Source of the DNA: Corynebacterium accolens
Lineage (GTDB): Bacteria; Actinomycetota; Actinomycetes; Mycobacteriales; Mycobacteriaceae
Direction: 5' to 3'
Assembly (NCBI RefSeq): GCF_023520795.1
Contig: NZ_CP046605.1
Location: 744,001 to 808,000, forward strand
DNA: 64,000 nt
The notes below the pieces were generated by a model. That model worked only from the letters and a program-made list of their open reading frames with translations. It did not search any database and was not told the origin of the DNA. The translations under genes and the position numbers were made by a program. Every line of letters begins with the position of its first letter. The stretch's first letter is position 1. This document shows positions 20,028-29,784 of this stretch, one piece after another.

Positions 20028-20876
20028 TTAGTCCCTCGGGCGCTTGGTATTGGAGCGAACGCCCAAGAGCACGTCCTCCCAGTGTGGGGTGACGGCCTTG
20101 CGGCGGCGCTTCGAGGGCTTGGGCTCGGAGGACGGATTCTGCAGGAATTCGTCTTCTTCCGTCTCTTCGCTGGAACCGGAAATATCGGTGACATTGGCGG
20201 GCTGATCGCCGTCAATGGCTTCGTCGTAGCGGCCGCTGCCCAAGGAAGTCAGCGATCGCACCGGCTGCACGAAGTCCGGGTCCGTAAGATCTGCCGCGAC
20301 CGAGTTGCGGGCCTCGACCGTAGCGGGGGAGGACATGGACTGCTTGAAGGTCCATTCCGCCTCGTTTTCAGAAAGGCCAGCCTTCCAGGTCACGCGCACT
20401 ACCCACGGCTCGCCCTGGTGGCGGTAGGCATCCCACGTGGACTCCGAGAGGGAGTGGCCGCGGGCGGCAAAGGAGCTCGCCAGTACTTCCCACAGGGTGA
20501 GCTTGGCCGGGCCGTCTTCGCGCACCGGGTGGGCCTGCTTGGCCACCTCAGAAATGCGGTTGCGCTCCAGCATGACCGGGTAGGCGAAGGGCTCGATGCG
20601 CGATTCATCGACATGCATCTCTTCCGCGAGCTCCGCGGTGGAGGCACCGGCACGGATGCGGTTTTGGATCTCTGCCGGCCGGATCTGCTTTTCTTCCTCT
20701 TCGTGGGAGGGCTTCGGCATCGGCGCTAGCTTCGGCGGCTCCGGCTTGCTAGCGGCGGGCGTGAGGGCGGAACGCAGCTCATCGGTGATGGGAAGGGAAA
20801 ACTCTTCGCCTTCTTCGGTGCGTAGCACCAATGAGTCTTCGCTCGATTCGCTGTCAACGAGAAACAGCTCGCGCAT
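20028..20876 (-). CDS. sepH: Septation protein SepH
   Basis: A 282-residue protein matching SepH (DUF3071), a cell-division factor that binds FtsZ and stimulates its assembly in actinomycetes. The N-terminal domain begins MRELFLVDSESSEDSLVL and holds the helix-turn-helix IRPAEIQNRIRAGASTAELAEE near 65-90. The WDAYRHQGEPWVVRVTWKAG segment follows, then an acidic disordered tail ending in a basic cluster (KPSKRRRKAVTPHWEDVLLG). AAGGAG lies 12 bases before ATG 20876. It is transcribed with the DUF6928-like gene. Confidence 0.88.
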   Translation of the reverse strand: MRELFLVDSESSEDSLVLRTEEGEEFSLPITDELRSALTPAASKPEPPKLAPMPKPSHEEEEKQIRPAEIQNRIRAGASTAELAEEMHVDESRIEPFAYPVMLERNRISEVAKQAHPVREDGPAKLTLWEVLASSFAARGHSLSESTWDAYRHQGEPWVVRVTWKAGLSENEAEWTFKQSMSSPATVEARNSVAADLTDPDFVQPVRSLTSLGSGRYDEAIDGDQPANVTDISGSSEETEEDEFLQNPSSEPKPSKRRRKAVTPHWEDVLLGVRSNTKRPRD

Positions 20877-20938
20877 AGTGTGGCGCTCCTTTGCCTATCG
20901 ACGGAAGGACGGATCTGTGATGCAGTCAACTATAACGC

Positions 20939-20971
20939 GAAAAGGCCCCGCGCCATGCGAGGCGGCGGGGC
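20939..20971 (-). terminator. Intrinsic terminator of serC
   Basis: GCCCCGC (20945-20951) pairs with GCGGGGC (20965-20971). On the minus strand the hairpin is followed by CTTTTCG, 12 bases after the serC stop. Confidence 0.75.
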
Positions 20972-20982
20972 ATGTTGATGAC

Positions 20983-22212
<1,230 letters not shown>

Positions 22213-22258
22213 CTAAGTTAGTGCCTTAAAGAACTCTTTAACAGGGAAAGGAAATTCC

Positions 22259-23551
22259 GTGTCTACTGAAGAAAACAAGGTAGTACTCAAGCACGCTGGC
22301 AACGAGTACGAGATGGATATCAAGCAGTCCACTGAGGGCGATTCCGGCTTCGATATCTCCAAGCTCCGCAAGGAAACCGGGCTTGTTACCTTCGACCCCG
22401 GCTACACCTCCACCGGCTCCACCGAGTCCAAGATTACCTTTATTAACGGTGAGGAGGGCATCCTTCGCTACCGTGGCTACGATATTGCTGAATTGGCAAA
22501 TAACGCCACCTTCAATGAGGTTTCCTACCTGCTGATTAAGGGCCACCTGCCGGATGAGCAGGAACTGTCGCAGTTCAATAGCGCCATCCGCCACCACACC
22601 CTCTTGGACGAGGACTTTAAGGCGCAGTTCAACATCTTCCCGCGCGATGCCCACCCGATGGCCGTGCTTGCTTCCTCCGTGAACATTCTCTCCAGCTACT
22701 ACCAAGACCAGCTGGACCCACTGGATGAGGAGCAGCTGGACAAGGCCACCGTTCGCCTGCTGGCTAAGGTGCCGATGCTGGCCGCTTACGCTTACCGCGC
22801 ATCCCAGGGCAAGCCATATATGTACCCGGATAACAACCTGAACGCGCGCGAGAACTTCCTGCGCATGATGTTCGGTTACCCCACCGAGGAGTACGAGGTT
22901 GACCCGGTTGTCTCCAAGGCGCTGGACAAGCTGCTCATCCTGCACGCTGACCACGAGCAGAACTGCTCCACCTCCACCGTCCGCATGATTGGTTCCGCAC
23001 AGGCCAACATGTTCGTCTCCATCGCCGGCGGCATCAACGCCCTGTCCGGCCCGCTGCACGGTGGTGCTAACCAGGCCGTGCTGGAGATGCTCGAGGACAT
23101 CGAGAAGAACAACGGCGGCGACGCTACCGACTTCATGAACCGCGTGAAGAACAAGGAAAAGGGCGTTCGCCTGATGGGCTTCGGCCACCGCGTGTACAAG
23201 AACTACGACCCACGCGCGGCCATCGTCAAGGAAACCGCACACGAGATCATCGATCACCTGGGCGGCGACCCAATGCTGGACCTGGCCATGAAGCTGGAAG
23301 AGATCGCGTTGAATGACGATTACTTCGTCTCCCGCAAGCTCTACCCGAACGTGGACTTCTACACCGGCCTCATTTACCGCGCCATGGGCTTCCCGACGGA
23401 CTTCTTCACTGTCCTCTTCGCCATCGGCCGCCTGCCGGGCTGGATCGCTCAGTACCGCGAGCAGCTGGAGATGAACACCAAGATCAACCGTCCTCGCCAG
23501 ATTTACACCGGTGAAACCCTGCGCAAGGTTACCCCTCGCAGTGAGCGCTAA
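22259..23551 (+). CDS. gltA: Citrate synthase
   Basis: A 430-residue type II (hexamer-type length) citrate synthase, which joins acetyl-CoA and oxaloacetate at the entry to the TCA cycle. The catalytic triad is visible: His267 in GPLHGGANQ, His310 in GFGHRVYKNYDPRA and Asp366 in NVDFYTG. HADHEQN at 229-235 contributes to oxaloacetate binding. GTG 22259 follows a strong ribosome binding site. Codon use is strongly biased, as expected for high expression. Monocistronic; the FKBP gene follows after 121 bases. Confidence 0.97.
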   Translation: MSTEENKVVLKHAGNEYEMDIKQSTEGDSGFDISKLRKETGLVTFDPGYTSTGSTESKITFINGEEGILRYRGYDIAELANNATFNEVSYLLIKGHLPDEQELSQFNSAIRHHTLLDEDFKAQFNIFPRDAHPMAVLASSVNILSSYYQDQLDPLDEEQLDKATVRLLAKVPMLAAYAYRASQGKPYMYPDNNLNARENFLRMMFGYPTEEYEVDPVVSKALDKLLILHADHEQNCSTSTVRMIGSAQANMFVSIAGGINALSGPLHGGANQAVLEMLEDIEKNNGGDATDFMNRVKNKEKGVRLMGFGHRVYKNYDPRAAIVKETAHEIIDHLGGDPMLDLAMKLEEIALNDDYFVSRKLYPNVDFYTGLIYRAMGFPTDFFTVLFAIGRLPGWIAQYREQLEMNTKINRPRQIYTGETLRKVTPRSER

Positions 23552-23672
23552 ATAGCGCTTTTGGTCGCCCCAATTCAGCCGAATCGGGCTTGAGCACTAT
23601 AATTGGTGCAGCTCGGTTCGGTTTTATTGCGACCGCACGAACAAACTAGATTTCCCAAGGAGAATAATCCCC

Positions 23673-24032
23673 ATGGATAAACCTGTTATTGAAGCCCAGT
23701 CTGGCCCGGCGCCGACCGACCTCGTCATCGAGGACATCGTCGTAGGCGATGGCGCTGAAGCCCAGCCTGGTGGCGTAGTGGAGGTCCACTACGTTGGTGC
23801 CGAATATGAGACCAACCAAGAATTCGATTCCTCGTGGGACCGTGGCCAGTCCATCGAGTTCCCTCTGACCGGTCTCATTGCCGGCTGGCAAGAGGGCATC
23901 CCGGGAATGAAGGTGGGCGGTCGCCGTCAACTCATCATCCCGCCGGAAAAGGCCTACGGCCCCGCCGGCGGTGCGCACCCGCTGTCCGGCCGCACCCTGG
24001 TCTTTATCATTGACCTGATCCGCGCCGACTAA
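23673..24032 (+). CDS. FKBP-type peptidyl-prolyl cis-trans isomerase
   Basis: A 119-residue single-domain FKBP, no signal peptide, so cytoplasmic. The domain has GVVEVHYVGAEYE, the active-site FDSSWDRGQSIEFPL, GLIAGWQEGIPGMKVGGRR and the end ending LVFIIDLI. These are the residues that line the proline pocket (Tyr in HYVG, Phe/Asp in FDSS, Trp in AGWQ). AAGGAG precedes ATG. It accelerates folding at proline bonds. Follows gltA and ends in its own terminator. Small FKBPs are often found next to gltA in corynebacteria. Confidence 0.93.
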   Translation: MDKPVIEAQSGPAPTDLVIEDIVVGDGAEAQPGGVVEVHYVGAEYETNQEFDSSWDRGQSIEFPLTGLIAGWQEGIPGMKVGGRRQLIIPPEKAYGPAGGAHPLSGRTLVFIIDLIRAD

Positions 24033-24049
24033 ACTGCGCTAAAAACGTT

Positions 24050-24084
24050 GAACCGGCTCCCGAAAAAGGGGAGCCGGTTTTTCG
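24050..24084 (+). terminator. Intrinsic terminator after FKBP gene
   Basis: AACCGGCTCCC and GGGAGCCGGTT pair across a loop of about seven bases (CGAAAAAG region) and are followed by TTTTCG. Confidence 0.9.
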
Positions 24085-24150
24085 TTGTACTGGGGCCTTA
24101 GTTCTTTCAAGTGCCCGCATAAGACGGGAAACTGGGGCACAATGGGAACT

Positions 24151-25005
24151 ATGACTGTGCCAACTATTTCTTTCAATGATGACCGCGAGATGCCCCAGCT
24201 CGGTCTGGGCACCTACAAGCTCAATGATGATGAATGCATTCGCGTAGTCCGCGAAGCCATTGACCTGGGCTACCGCCACTTTGATACGGCGACGCTGTAC
24301 AAGAACGAAGAGGCCTTGGGTACTGCGCTCCACCAGGCCATTGACGCGGGCGATGTCAGCCGCGAGGACCTGTTTATCACCTCCAAGGTCTGGCACTCCC
24401 ACTACGGCGCGCAGAAGGCGGAACAAGCCTTCCAGGAATCCATGGAGAAGCTGAAGCTGGATTACTTGGACCTGTACCTCATCCACTGGCCGTGGCCACA
24501 GGGCGGGCTGTACGTGGAGACCTTTGAATCCATTGCCCGCCTGCAGGGGATGGGCCAGATCGCTTCCATTGGTGTTGCTAACTTCTACGAGGAGGTCCTC
24601 GAGGATCTCATTGACAAGACCGGTATTACCCCGGTGCTCAACCAAGTGGAGCTGCACCCTGGGTTCACCCAGCCGGAGCTGCGCGAATTCCACCACAAGC
24701 ACGGCATCGTGACCGAGGCGTGGTCGCCGCTGGCGCGCGGCGTGGTGCTCAATAACCCGGAGATTGAAAAGATTGCCGCCGCGCACGAGGCTACCGAGGG
24801 CCAGGTGGTGCTGGCGTACCTGATGGCCAAGGGCATTTCCGTTATTCCGAAGTCTGCCCGCAGCGAGCGGCTCAAGGAGAACCTGGCCGCCGCGGAGCTG
24901 GAGCTGGGCAAGGATGAAATCGCAGCGATTGACTCCTTGGAAGGTCAAGAAGGCTTTGGCCGCATGTTTAATGACCCCCGCGAATTCCCGGGCGCGGAGG
25001 GCTAA
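24151..25005 (+). CDS. Aldo/keto reductase
   Basis: A 284-residue NADPH-dependent reductase of the AKR5-like 2,5-diketo-gluconate reductase group. The catalytic tetrad is Asp45 and Tyr50 in FDTATLYKNE, Lys79 in ITSKVW and His112 in LIHWPWP. The cofactor-binding end reads VIPKSARSERLKENL. The physiological aldehyde or ketone is unknown. ATG 24151 is preferred because CACAAT (24138-24143) ends eight bases before it, a likely -10 for a leaderless message; the ATG at 24142 overlaps that hexamer. Ends in its own terminator. Confidence 0.9.
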   Translation: MTVPTISFNDDREMPQLGLGTYKLNDDECIRVVREAIDLGYRHFDTATLYKNEEALGTALHQAIDAGDVSREDLFITSKVWHSHYGAQKAEQAFQESMEKLKLDYLDLYLIHWPWPQGGLYVETFESIARLQGMGQIASIGVANFYEEVLEDLIDKTGITPVLNQVELHPGFTQPELREFHHKHGIVTEAWSPLARGVVLNNPEIEKIAAAHEATEGQVVLAYLMAKGISVIPKSARSERLKENLAAAELELGKDEIAAIDSLEGQEGFGRMFNDPREFPGAEG

Positions 25006-25025
25006 GAACACACCTCGGGTTAAGG

Positions 25026-25057
25026 GGCCACCGGCGACGGCGTCGTCGGTGGCTTTT
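25026..25057 (+). terminator. Intrinsic terminator after aldo/keto reductase gene
   Basis: GCCACCGGCGACG (25027-25039) and CGTCGTCGGTGGC (25041-25053) form a long stem with one mismatch region, followed by TTTTG. Confidence 0.82.
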
Positions 25058-25205
25058 GCTGTGCAGGATGGCTGAGTGGGAAGTACGTGCTGGTTAAGGC
25101 ACTCACCTCGCTGATAGGTGGTTCCTTTCGCGCCGCCTTTACTCATTAGTTAATGTCTGGTTAACAAAATTTGCGAACACGTTAACTCTGGGGTGGAGGG
25201 GGTGA

Positions 25206-25301
25206 TTTGCAAAGAATATTAGCCCAGTTCACCGGAACCTATCGGGCTAAAAGGGGGGAGTTTTTGTGAGGCATATTGGCAATATTTACTGCTTTGCAAA
25301 G
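25206..25301 (+). promoter_or_regulatory. mctC operon control region with two RamB-like sites
   Basis: TTTGCAAAG occurs twice, at 25206-25214 and 25293-25301, matching the RamB operator core. G-runs such as TGGGGT near 25190 and AGGGGGG near 25252 resemble RamA half-sites. In C. glutamicum the acetate/pyruvate carrier operon is controlled by both RamA and RamB, so the same control is likely. The whole gap 25058-25398 has no other gene. Confidence 0.6.
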
Positions 25302-25398
25302 ATTGTTCTGTATCTTACATAGCAACGCGGGTAGTGATGGACAACACATTGCGCCTCGTTTGTACAGAACCTCTCTCACCCAAGGAGACAACCCTTCT

Positions 25399-25746
25399 AT
25401 GAGTGATACAACTGCTCCAGTCGAGCGCCGTGAGCTTACGGCAGCCGACTACATAGAAATGCGCGATAGCGAAGAGTTTGGCGAGCTGCGCAGCGCTTAT
25501 CGTAGTTTCACCTTTCCCATGACCGTCGCGTTTTTCGTGTGGTACATCGTCTACGTGCTCACCGCCGTGTTTGCGCCTGATTTTATGGCCATTGAGCTTG
25601 GCGATGGCGGCTGGAACGTCGGCCTCGTCTTCGGCCTGGCCCAGTTCCTGACCACGTTCATCATTACCTGGATTTACGTGAAATACGCCAATAAGAATAT
25701 TCAGCCTAAATCGGTTGCTATTCGCGAGAAGTTGGAGGCCAAGTAA
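25399..25746 (+). CDS. DUF485 membrane protein, partner of MctC
   Basis: A 115-residue protein with two membrane helices (about 44-65 and 78-102, TVAFFVWYIVYVLTAV and GLVFGLAQFLTTFIITWIYV). The conserved DUF485 pattern RSFTFPMTVAFFVWY and the final YVKYANKNIQP are visible. DUF485 proteins sit beside ActP/MctC-type solute symporters and are thought to assist them. Start ATG 25399 is supported by AAGGAG 11 bases upstream. The mctC ATG follows the stop directly without a gap. Confidence 0.88.
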   Translation: MSDTTAPVERRELTAADYIEMRDSEEFGELRSAYRSFTFPMTVAFFVWYIVYVLTAVFAPDFMAIELGDGGWNVGLVFGLAQFLTTFIITWIYVKYANKNIQPKSVAIREKLEAK

Positions 25747-27390
25747 ATGACTACCACTTACCTTGCACAAGAAACTTCTGCCGGTAACCCGATTCTGAAT
25801 ATCCCCATCTTCGGCATCTTCCTCGTGGTTACCATGGCCGTCGTGTTGCGCGCCGGCAAGACTACGAAGAAGGCGTCTGACTTCTATACCGGCGGTGGCT
25901 CGTTCTCCGGCCGCCAGAATGGCTTGGCCATTTCCGGTGACTACCTTTCTGCGGCATCCTTCCTCGGCATCGTTGGTGCGGTGGCGCTTAACGGCTACGA
26001 CGGATTCTTGTACTCCGTCGGCTTCTTCGTCGCTTGGCTCGTAGCCCTGATGCTCGTGGCTGAGCCGATGCGTAACGTGGGCCGCTTTACCATGGCGGAC
26101 GTTTTGTCCTTCCGCCTGAAGCAAAAGCCGGTGCGCGTGGCCGCGTCCATCGCCACACTCTTCGTGACGCTGTTCTACCTCATTGCCCAGATGGCCGGCG
26201 CCGGTTCGCTGGTGGCCGTGCTGCTGAACATCCATGACTTCAAGTGGCAGGCAGTTGTCGTCGGTATCGTCGGCGTGCTGATGATCCTCTACGTCTTGGT
26301 CGGCGGCATGAAGGGCACCACCTACGTGCAGATGATTAAGGCCGTCCTGTTGGTGACCGGTGTGGTCGTCATGTGCATCATGGTGTTTGTCTCCCTGCGC
26401 GGTGGCTTCAGCAACATGTTCAGCACCGCGATTGATATGCACGCATCGTCCGATTACCTCCATGAAAAGGGCTATGAGGCCAAGGAAATCATGGAGCCGG
26501 GCCTGAAGTACGGTGGCTCTACCGCCGCTAAGCTGGACTTCATCTCCTTGGGTATGTCCCTCGTGTTGGGTGTGGGCGGCTTGCCACACGTTCTGATGCG
26601 CTTCTACACCGTGCCGACCGCCGTTGAGGCGCGCCGCTCCGTGACCTGGGCCATCGTTATCATCGGTGCCTTCTACCTGATGACCCTGATCCTGGGCTAC
26701 GGTGCAGCCGCACTGGTTGGCCCGGACCGCATCCTGAACGCACCGGGTGGCGCGAACGCCGCAGCACCGCTGCTGGCACTGGAAATCGGTGGCTCCATCT
26801 TCATGGCCATTATTTCCGCCGTGGCCTTTGCTACCGTGCTCGCCGTGGTGGCGGGCCTGGCGATTACCGCCTCCGCCTCCATCGCGCACGATATCTACCA
26901 CGCGGTTATCCGCAACGGTGAATCCACCGAGGCGGAGCAGGTGCGCGTCTCGCAGGCCACCGTGGTGGTCCTGGGTATCGTCTCCATTATCTTGGGTATC
27001 TTGGCGATGACCCAGAACGTGGCCTTCCTGGTCTCCCTGGCCTTCGCTGTGGCGGCATCGGCTAACCTGCCGACCATCCTGTACTCGCTGTACTGGCGCC
27101 GCTTCAACACCGCGGGTGCCGTGGCCTCCATGTACACCGGTGTTGTCTCCTGCTTGGTCCTCATCTTCTTCTCCCCGGCGGTATCCGGTAACGAAAGCGC
27201 CATGTTCCCGAACGCGGACTGGGCTATCTTCCCGCTGACCTCGCCGGGTCTGGTCAGCATCCCGCTGTCCTTCTTCGTCGGTTGGTTTGTCTCCATCGTG
27301 ACCAAGCCGGACAACTTGGACGAACTGGCGGCAGAGATGGAAGTTCGTTCCCTGACCGGTGTGGGAGTCGAGGCCCCAGTCCAGCACTAA
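25747..27390 (+). CDS. mctC: Monocarboxylate (acetate/pyruvate/propionate) sodium-solute symporter
   Basis: A 547-residue sodium:solute symporter with about 13 membrane helices. Family markers are ASDFYTGGGSFSGRQNGLAISGDYLSAASFLG near 43-74, YGAAALVGP and the GLAITASASIAHDIYHAV segment near 365-385, typical of ActP/MctC. The DUF485 partner upstream and RamB-like sites match the C. glutamicum mctC operon, whose product carries acetate, pyruvate and propionate. It starts ATG immediately after the partner stop. A large open frame on the other strand is a codon-bias shadow. Confidence 0.92.
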   Translation: MTTTYLAQETSAGNPILNIPIFGIFLVVTMAVVLRAGKTTKKASDFYTGGGSFSGRQNGLAISGDYLSAASFLGIVGAVALNGYDGFLYSVGFFVAWLVALMLVAEPMRNVGRFTMADVLSFRLKQKPVRVAASIATLFVTLFYLIAQMAGAGSLVAVLLNIHDFKWQAVVVGIVGVLMILYVLVGGMKGTTYVQMIKAVLLVTGVVVMCIMVFVSLRGGFSNMFSTAIDMHASSDYLHEKGYEAKEIMEPGLKYGGSTAAKLDFISLGMSLVLGVGGLPHVLMRFYTVPTAVEARRSVTWAIVIIGAFYLMTLILGYGAAALVGPDRILNAPGGANAAAPLLALEIGGSIFMAIISAVAFATVLAVVAGLAITASASIAHDIYHAVIRNGESTEAEQVRVSQATVVVLGIVSIILGILAMTQNVAFLVSLAFAVAASANLPTILYSLYWRRFNTAGAVASMYTGVVSCLVLIFFSPAVSGNESAMFPNADWAIFPLTSPGLVSIPLSFFVGWFVSIVTKPDNLDELAAEMEVRSLTGVGVEAPVQH

Positions 27391-27429
27391 TTGCCCGAAA
27401 AGGAGCAATTACCGGTAATATGGTTCGAC

Positions 27430-28359
27430 GTGTTTAATCCGTCCTCTCTCAACGCGGCGGCATCAGTAAAGGCTGGTGCCGCCCTTGCCGTGTGCATGCT
27501 AGCCTGCTCTACGGTTGCTGGGTGCAGCAATAGTGAGCGAGATAGCACCGCCAAAGCCGAAGACACCACGATCACCGCGCATAGGGTGGCAACCGTGCCC
27601 CAGCGGATCAATGAGTTCCTCAAGGGGGATGAGGGCCATTCCATTAGCTATATTCGCCTGCACGATGGCATGTATATGGGTTCTGCGGCCGAACACGATC
27701 CCCGCCCGGCGCTCAGCCTCATCAAGCTCTATATCGCCACCTACGTCATTGAGCAGGGCGAGTACGAGGATAAATACGAAGCGCTCGGCATGATCGCCAG
27801 CTCTTCTGATAAGAGCGCCGAGGAGCTGTTTAAAAAGTATCCGGATTCCATCGATAAGATTGCCAAGGAATACGATCTGGAATCCACCAAGGCGGGCGAG
27901 ACTTGGGGCTATTCGGAAACCTCCACCTATGACGTGGCCAGCTTCATCTCGCAGCTCATCAAGCGCGATGAAACCCATCCCGTGCTGGTGGCGATGTCGC
28001 ACGCGGATCCAGTCTCAGAAGATGGTTATGACCAGGATTATGGCACCGCGAAGCTCTCTAATGTCGTGGGCAGCAAGTGGGGCTGGTCCAACGATAAGTC
28101 CATCAATTCTTCGGTGTCCTTTGGCAAGAACTTCGTCGCCGCGGCCTCCATTAATGGTTCTGCCAATGACCTCACGGACTACGTGAAGAGCGAGATCAAC
28201 GGCGAGAACCTGGGCAAGGCCACCGAGCGGTTCTTGAAGTACAAGGATGGCGAGGACGTGCCACCCATCGAGACGACCTCAGAGAAGCCGACCTCGAGCG
28301 AGAAGAAGGACGAGGACAAGAAGGACGAAAAGAAGTCCTCCGAGCCCAAAGGGAAATAG
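27430..28359 (+). CDS. Serine hydrolase-like (beta-lactamase fold) lipoprotein
   Basis: A 309-residue exported protein. The signal ends in the lipobox VAGC, with lipid Cys32. The mature domain holds SLIK (Ser96-Lys99) in RPALSLIKLYIATYV, matching the SxxK nucleophile motif of penicillin-binding protein/beta-lactamase folds, and later SKWGWSND in the place of the K-T/S-G strand. The last 40 residues are a Lys/Glu/Ser-rich tail. The function could be cell-wall peptidase or a degenerate enzyme; it is not a clear resistance beta-lactamase. GTG 27430 is chosen because TAATAT (27416-27421) lies nine bases upstream; a TTG at 27391 would also be in frame. Confidence 0.65.
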   Translation: MFNPSSLNAAASVKAGAALAVCMLACSTVAGCSNSERDSTAKAEDTTITAHRVATVPQRINEFLKGDEGHSISYIRLHDGMYMGSAAEHDPRPALSLIKLYIATYVIEQGEYEDKYEALGMIASSSDKSAEELFKKYPDSIDKIAKEYDLESTKAGETWGYSETSTYDVASFISQLIKRDETHPVLVAMSHADPVSEDGYDQDYGTAKLSNVVGSKWGWSNDKSINSSVSFGKNFVAAASINGSANDLTDYVKSEINGENLGKATERFLKYKDGEDVPPIETTSEKPTSSEKKDEDKKDEKKSSEPKGK

Positions 28360-28361
28360 AC

Positions 28362-29267
28362 CTACTTAATGGCCTTGGCGATGTCCTGGGCGGCATCCGC
28401 AAGCCCGCGAATTTGCTCGTTGCTTAGCGATGACCCCTTAAAGCTCACCCCATCCGCGTTGAGCTGCGGCAGCTCCGGCATATTTGGGATGGCCTTGTCC
28501 AGGGTGGAGCTGAGATCCTGGATGCCAGGCTGCTTGGAACCGGGCGTCCATTGGCCCCAGTCGCTGGCGTAGACCTCGTTGACATCGACGATGACGTTCT
28601 CGATGGTCTGCTGGCGCGACTGCGGCAGCTGGTGAATGGTGGTCTTGGGATGAATTTTCCCGTTGGAACCCCAATCGTGCATCCAGTAGAACGTACCAAT
28701 CCCATCGCGGCTGGCCCACTCGATGGTGTTGTAGTTGCCGTAGACGCCGGTCTGGTAGCCGGCCACGGACAGGGCCTTGGAAAAAGCTTGCAGGTATGGC
28801 CGGATGAACTGGGTGTAGTGCTCGCGGGTGGGGTTATCGTCGATGGCGATGTAAATGGGGCGGTGCGTGGGTCCACCGGCGGCCTTGTGCAGCGAAATGG
28901 CCTGCGGGGCGTGGATGGCGGCGCCCGCCGCGCCCTGCTTCCAATCGGCGGTTTCGGCGCGGCCGAATTGATAGACCGAGGCCGTGGGCAGGCCGGCGGC
29001 GGCATTGGCCGCGGCCTCTTGCAGCGTGACCGGCTTGCCGGTCATCCAAGCCGCGCCGGGGCGCTTATTTGAGACATAGCGAATGGCACCGATGTGTCCC
29101 GCGCGCTTGATGGCCGCGGGGGAGGGGATGCCGGAGGAAAAATCGATAATGGTGCCGCGCACCGGGCCGAGGGCGGCGGCAGAGGGTGCGGCCGTACCAA
29201 TGGCACCGGCGGTTATGGCAAGGGCGCTTGCCTTCAAGAGGCCGCGACGAGACAGAGACGGTGACAT
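28362..29267 (-). CDS. Tat-exported DUF1906 (Rv2525c-like) glycoside-hydrolase-like protein
   Basis: A 301-residue exported protein. The N-terminus LSRRGLLKA is a twin-arginine signal, with the hydrophobic core ending AAPSAAALG near 34. The mature part is a DUF1906 domain: GTIIDFSSGIPSPAAIKRAG, GAIRYVSNK, PIYIAIDDNPTREHY and GVYGNYNTIEWASR, a TIM-barrel related to GH25 lysozymes. The last 50 residues form a helical tail. Such proteins in Actinobacteria affect the cell wall; catalytic activity is not shown. It ends two bases from the convergent lipoprotein gene. Confidence 0.85.
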   Translation of the reverse strand: MSPSLSRRGLLKASALAITAGAIGTAAPSAAALGPVRGTIIDFSSGIPSPAAIKRAGHIGAIRYVSNKRPGAAWMTGKPVTLQEAAANAAAGLPTASVYQFGRAETADWKQGAAGAAIHAPQAISLHKAAGGPTHRPIYIAIDDNPTREHYTQFIRPYLQAFSKALSVAGYQTGVYGNYNTIEWASRDGIGTFYWMHDWGSNGKIHPKTTIHQLPQSRQQTIENVIVDVNEVYASDWGQWTPGSKQPGIQDLSSTLDKAIPNMPELPQLNADGVSFKGSSLSNEQIRGLADAAQDIAKAIK

Positions 29268-29345
29268 GAAAAGCTCCTGCAGTGATCACATTAGTCACAA
29301 TAGTTAACAAATGCACCATAGCAGGAGATAGTGGGGGAATCGTGT

Positions 29346-29774
29346 TTATTTTGACTCGTTGCTAAATTCCACGTTCGTGGCGTGTTCCACGGTGCGCGAT
29401 ACCGTGCAATCCTTCTCGTGGGAGATGCGGATGAGGTTATCCACGAGCGCGCGGGCCTTAGCGCCCTCCGGGGTGGAGGGGAAGGCGAGGTCGAAGGAGA
29501 CGCGGACATCGGAAAGCCGCGAAGCGCCATCCTCATCCACGCGGTCGCCCTCTGCGCGCACCTGGAAAGACTCCGGCTCGGTGCGCCGGGAAGTCACGAC
29601 ATCCACATCCACCGCGGTGCACCCAGCGACGGCGGCCAGCAGGAGCTCTACCGGCGATAACAGGCCCTCCCCGCGGCCGAACTCGATGCTGGCGCCATCC
29701 GCATTGGTGGCGCGGTACACCGAATTTTCTACGCGGTTAAGGTCAACGCAATACTGCTTGGTGATTTCACTCAT
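29346..29774 (-). CDS. OsmC/Ohr-family protein
   Basis: A 142-residue protein of the OsmC fold. It shows GLLSPVELLLAAVAGCTAVDV with the first redox Cys in AGCTAVD and the second Cys in HEKDCTVSRTV. Spacing and the conserved Glu in SPVELLL match OsmC-like thiol peroxidases, which reduce organic hydroperoxides. The upstream strand NADGASIEFGRGEG is typical of the OsmC rather than Ohr branch. It starts 11 bases after the membrane hydrolase gene ends and is probably in the same transcription unit. Confidence 0.88.
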   Translation of the reverse strand: MSEITKQYCVDLNRVENSVYRATNADGASIEFGRGEGLLSPVELLLAAVAGCTAVDVDVVTSRRTEPESFQVRAEGDRVDEDGASRLSDVRVSFDLAFPSTPEGAKARALVDNLIRISHEKDCTVSRTVEHATNVEFSNESK

Positions 29775-29784
29775 GGCTTAGAGC

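Noticed and set aside
22238-23257. 339-codon minus-strand frame opposite gltA
   Set aside because: Citrate synthase with all catalytic residues is on the + strand; no protein similarity on the minus frame.
24007-25146. 379-codon minus-strand frame opposite the aldo/keto reductase
   Set aside because: Reductase with full catalytic tetrad explains the region; the frame runs through both flanking terminators.
25315-27408. 697-codon open frame on the minus strand opposite DUF485-mctC
   Set aside because: Low-complexity composition (His, Gly, Gln, Asp) characteristic of an antisense frame to a high-GC gene; mctC on + is well matched to its family.
29268-29345. Possible GlxR site upstream of the DUF1906 gene (TGTGACTAATGTGATCA)
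   Set aside because: The second half-site is in direct rather than inverted orientation to the first, so it does not fit TGTGA-N6-TCACA.
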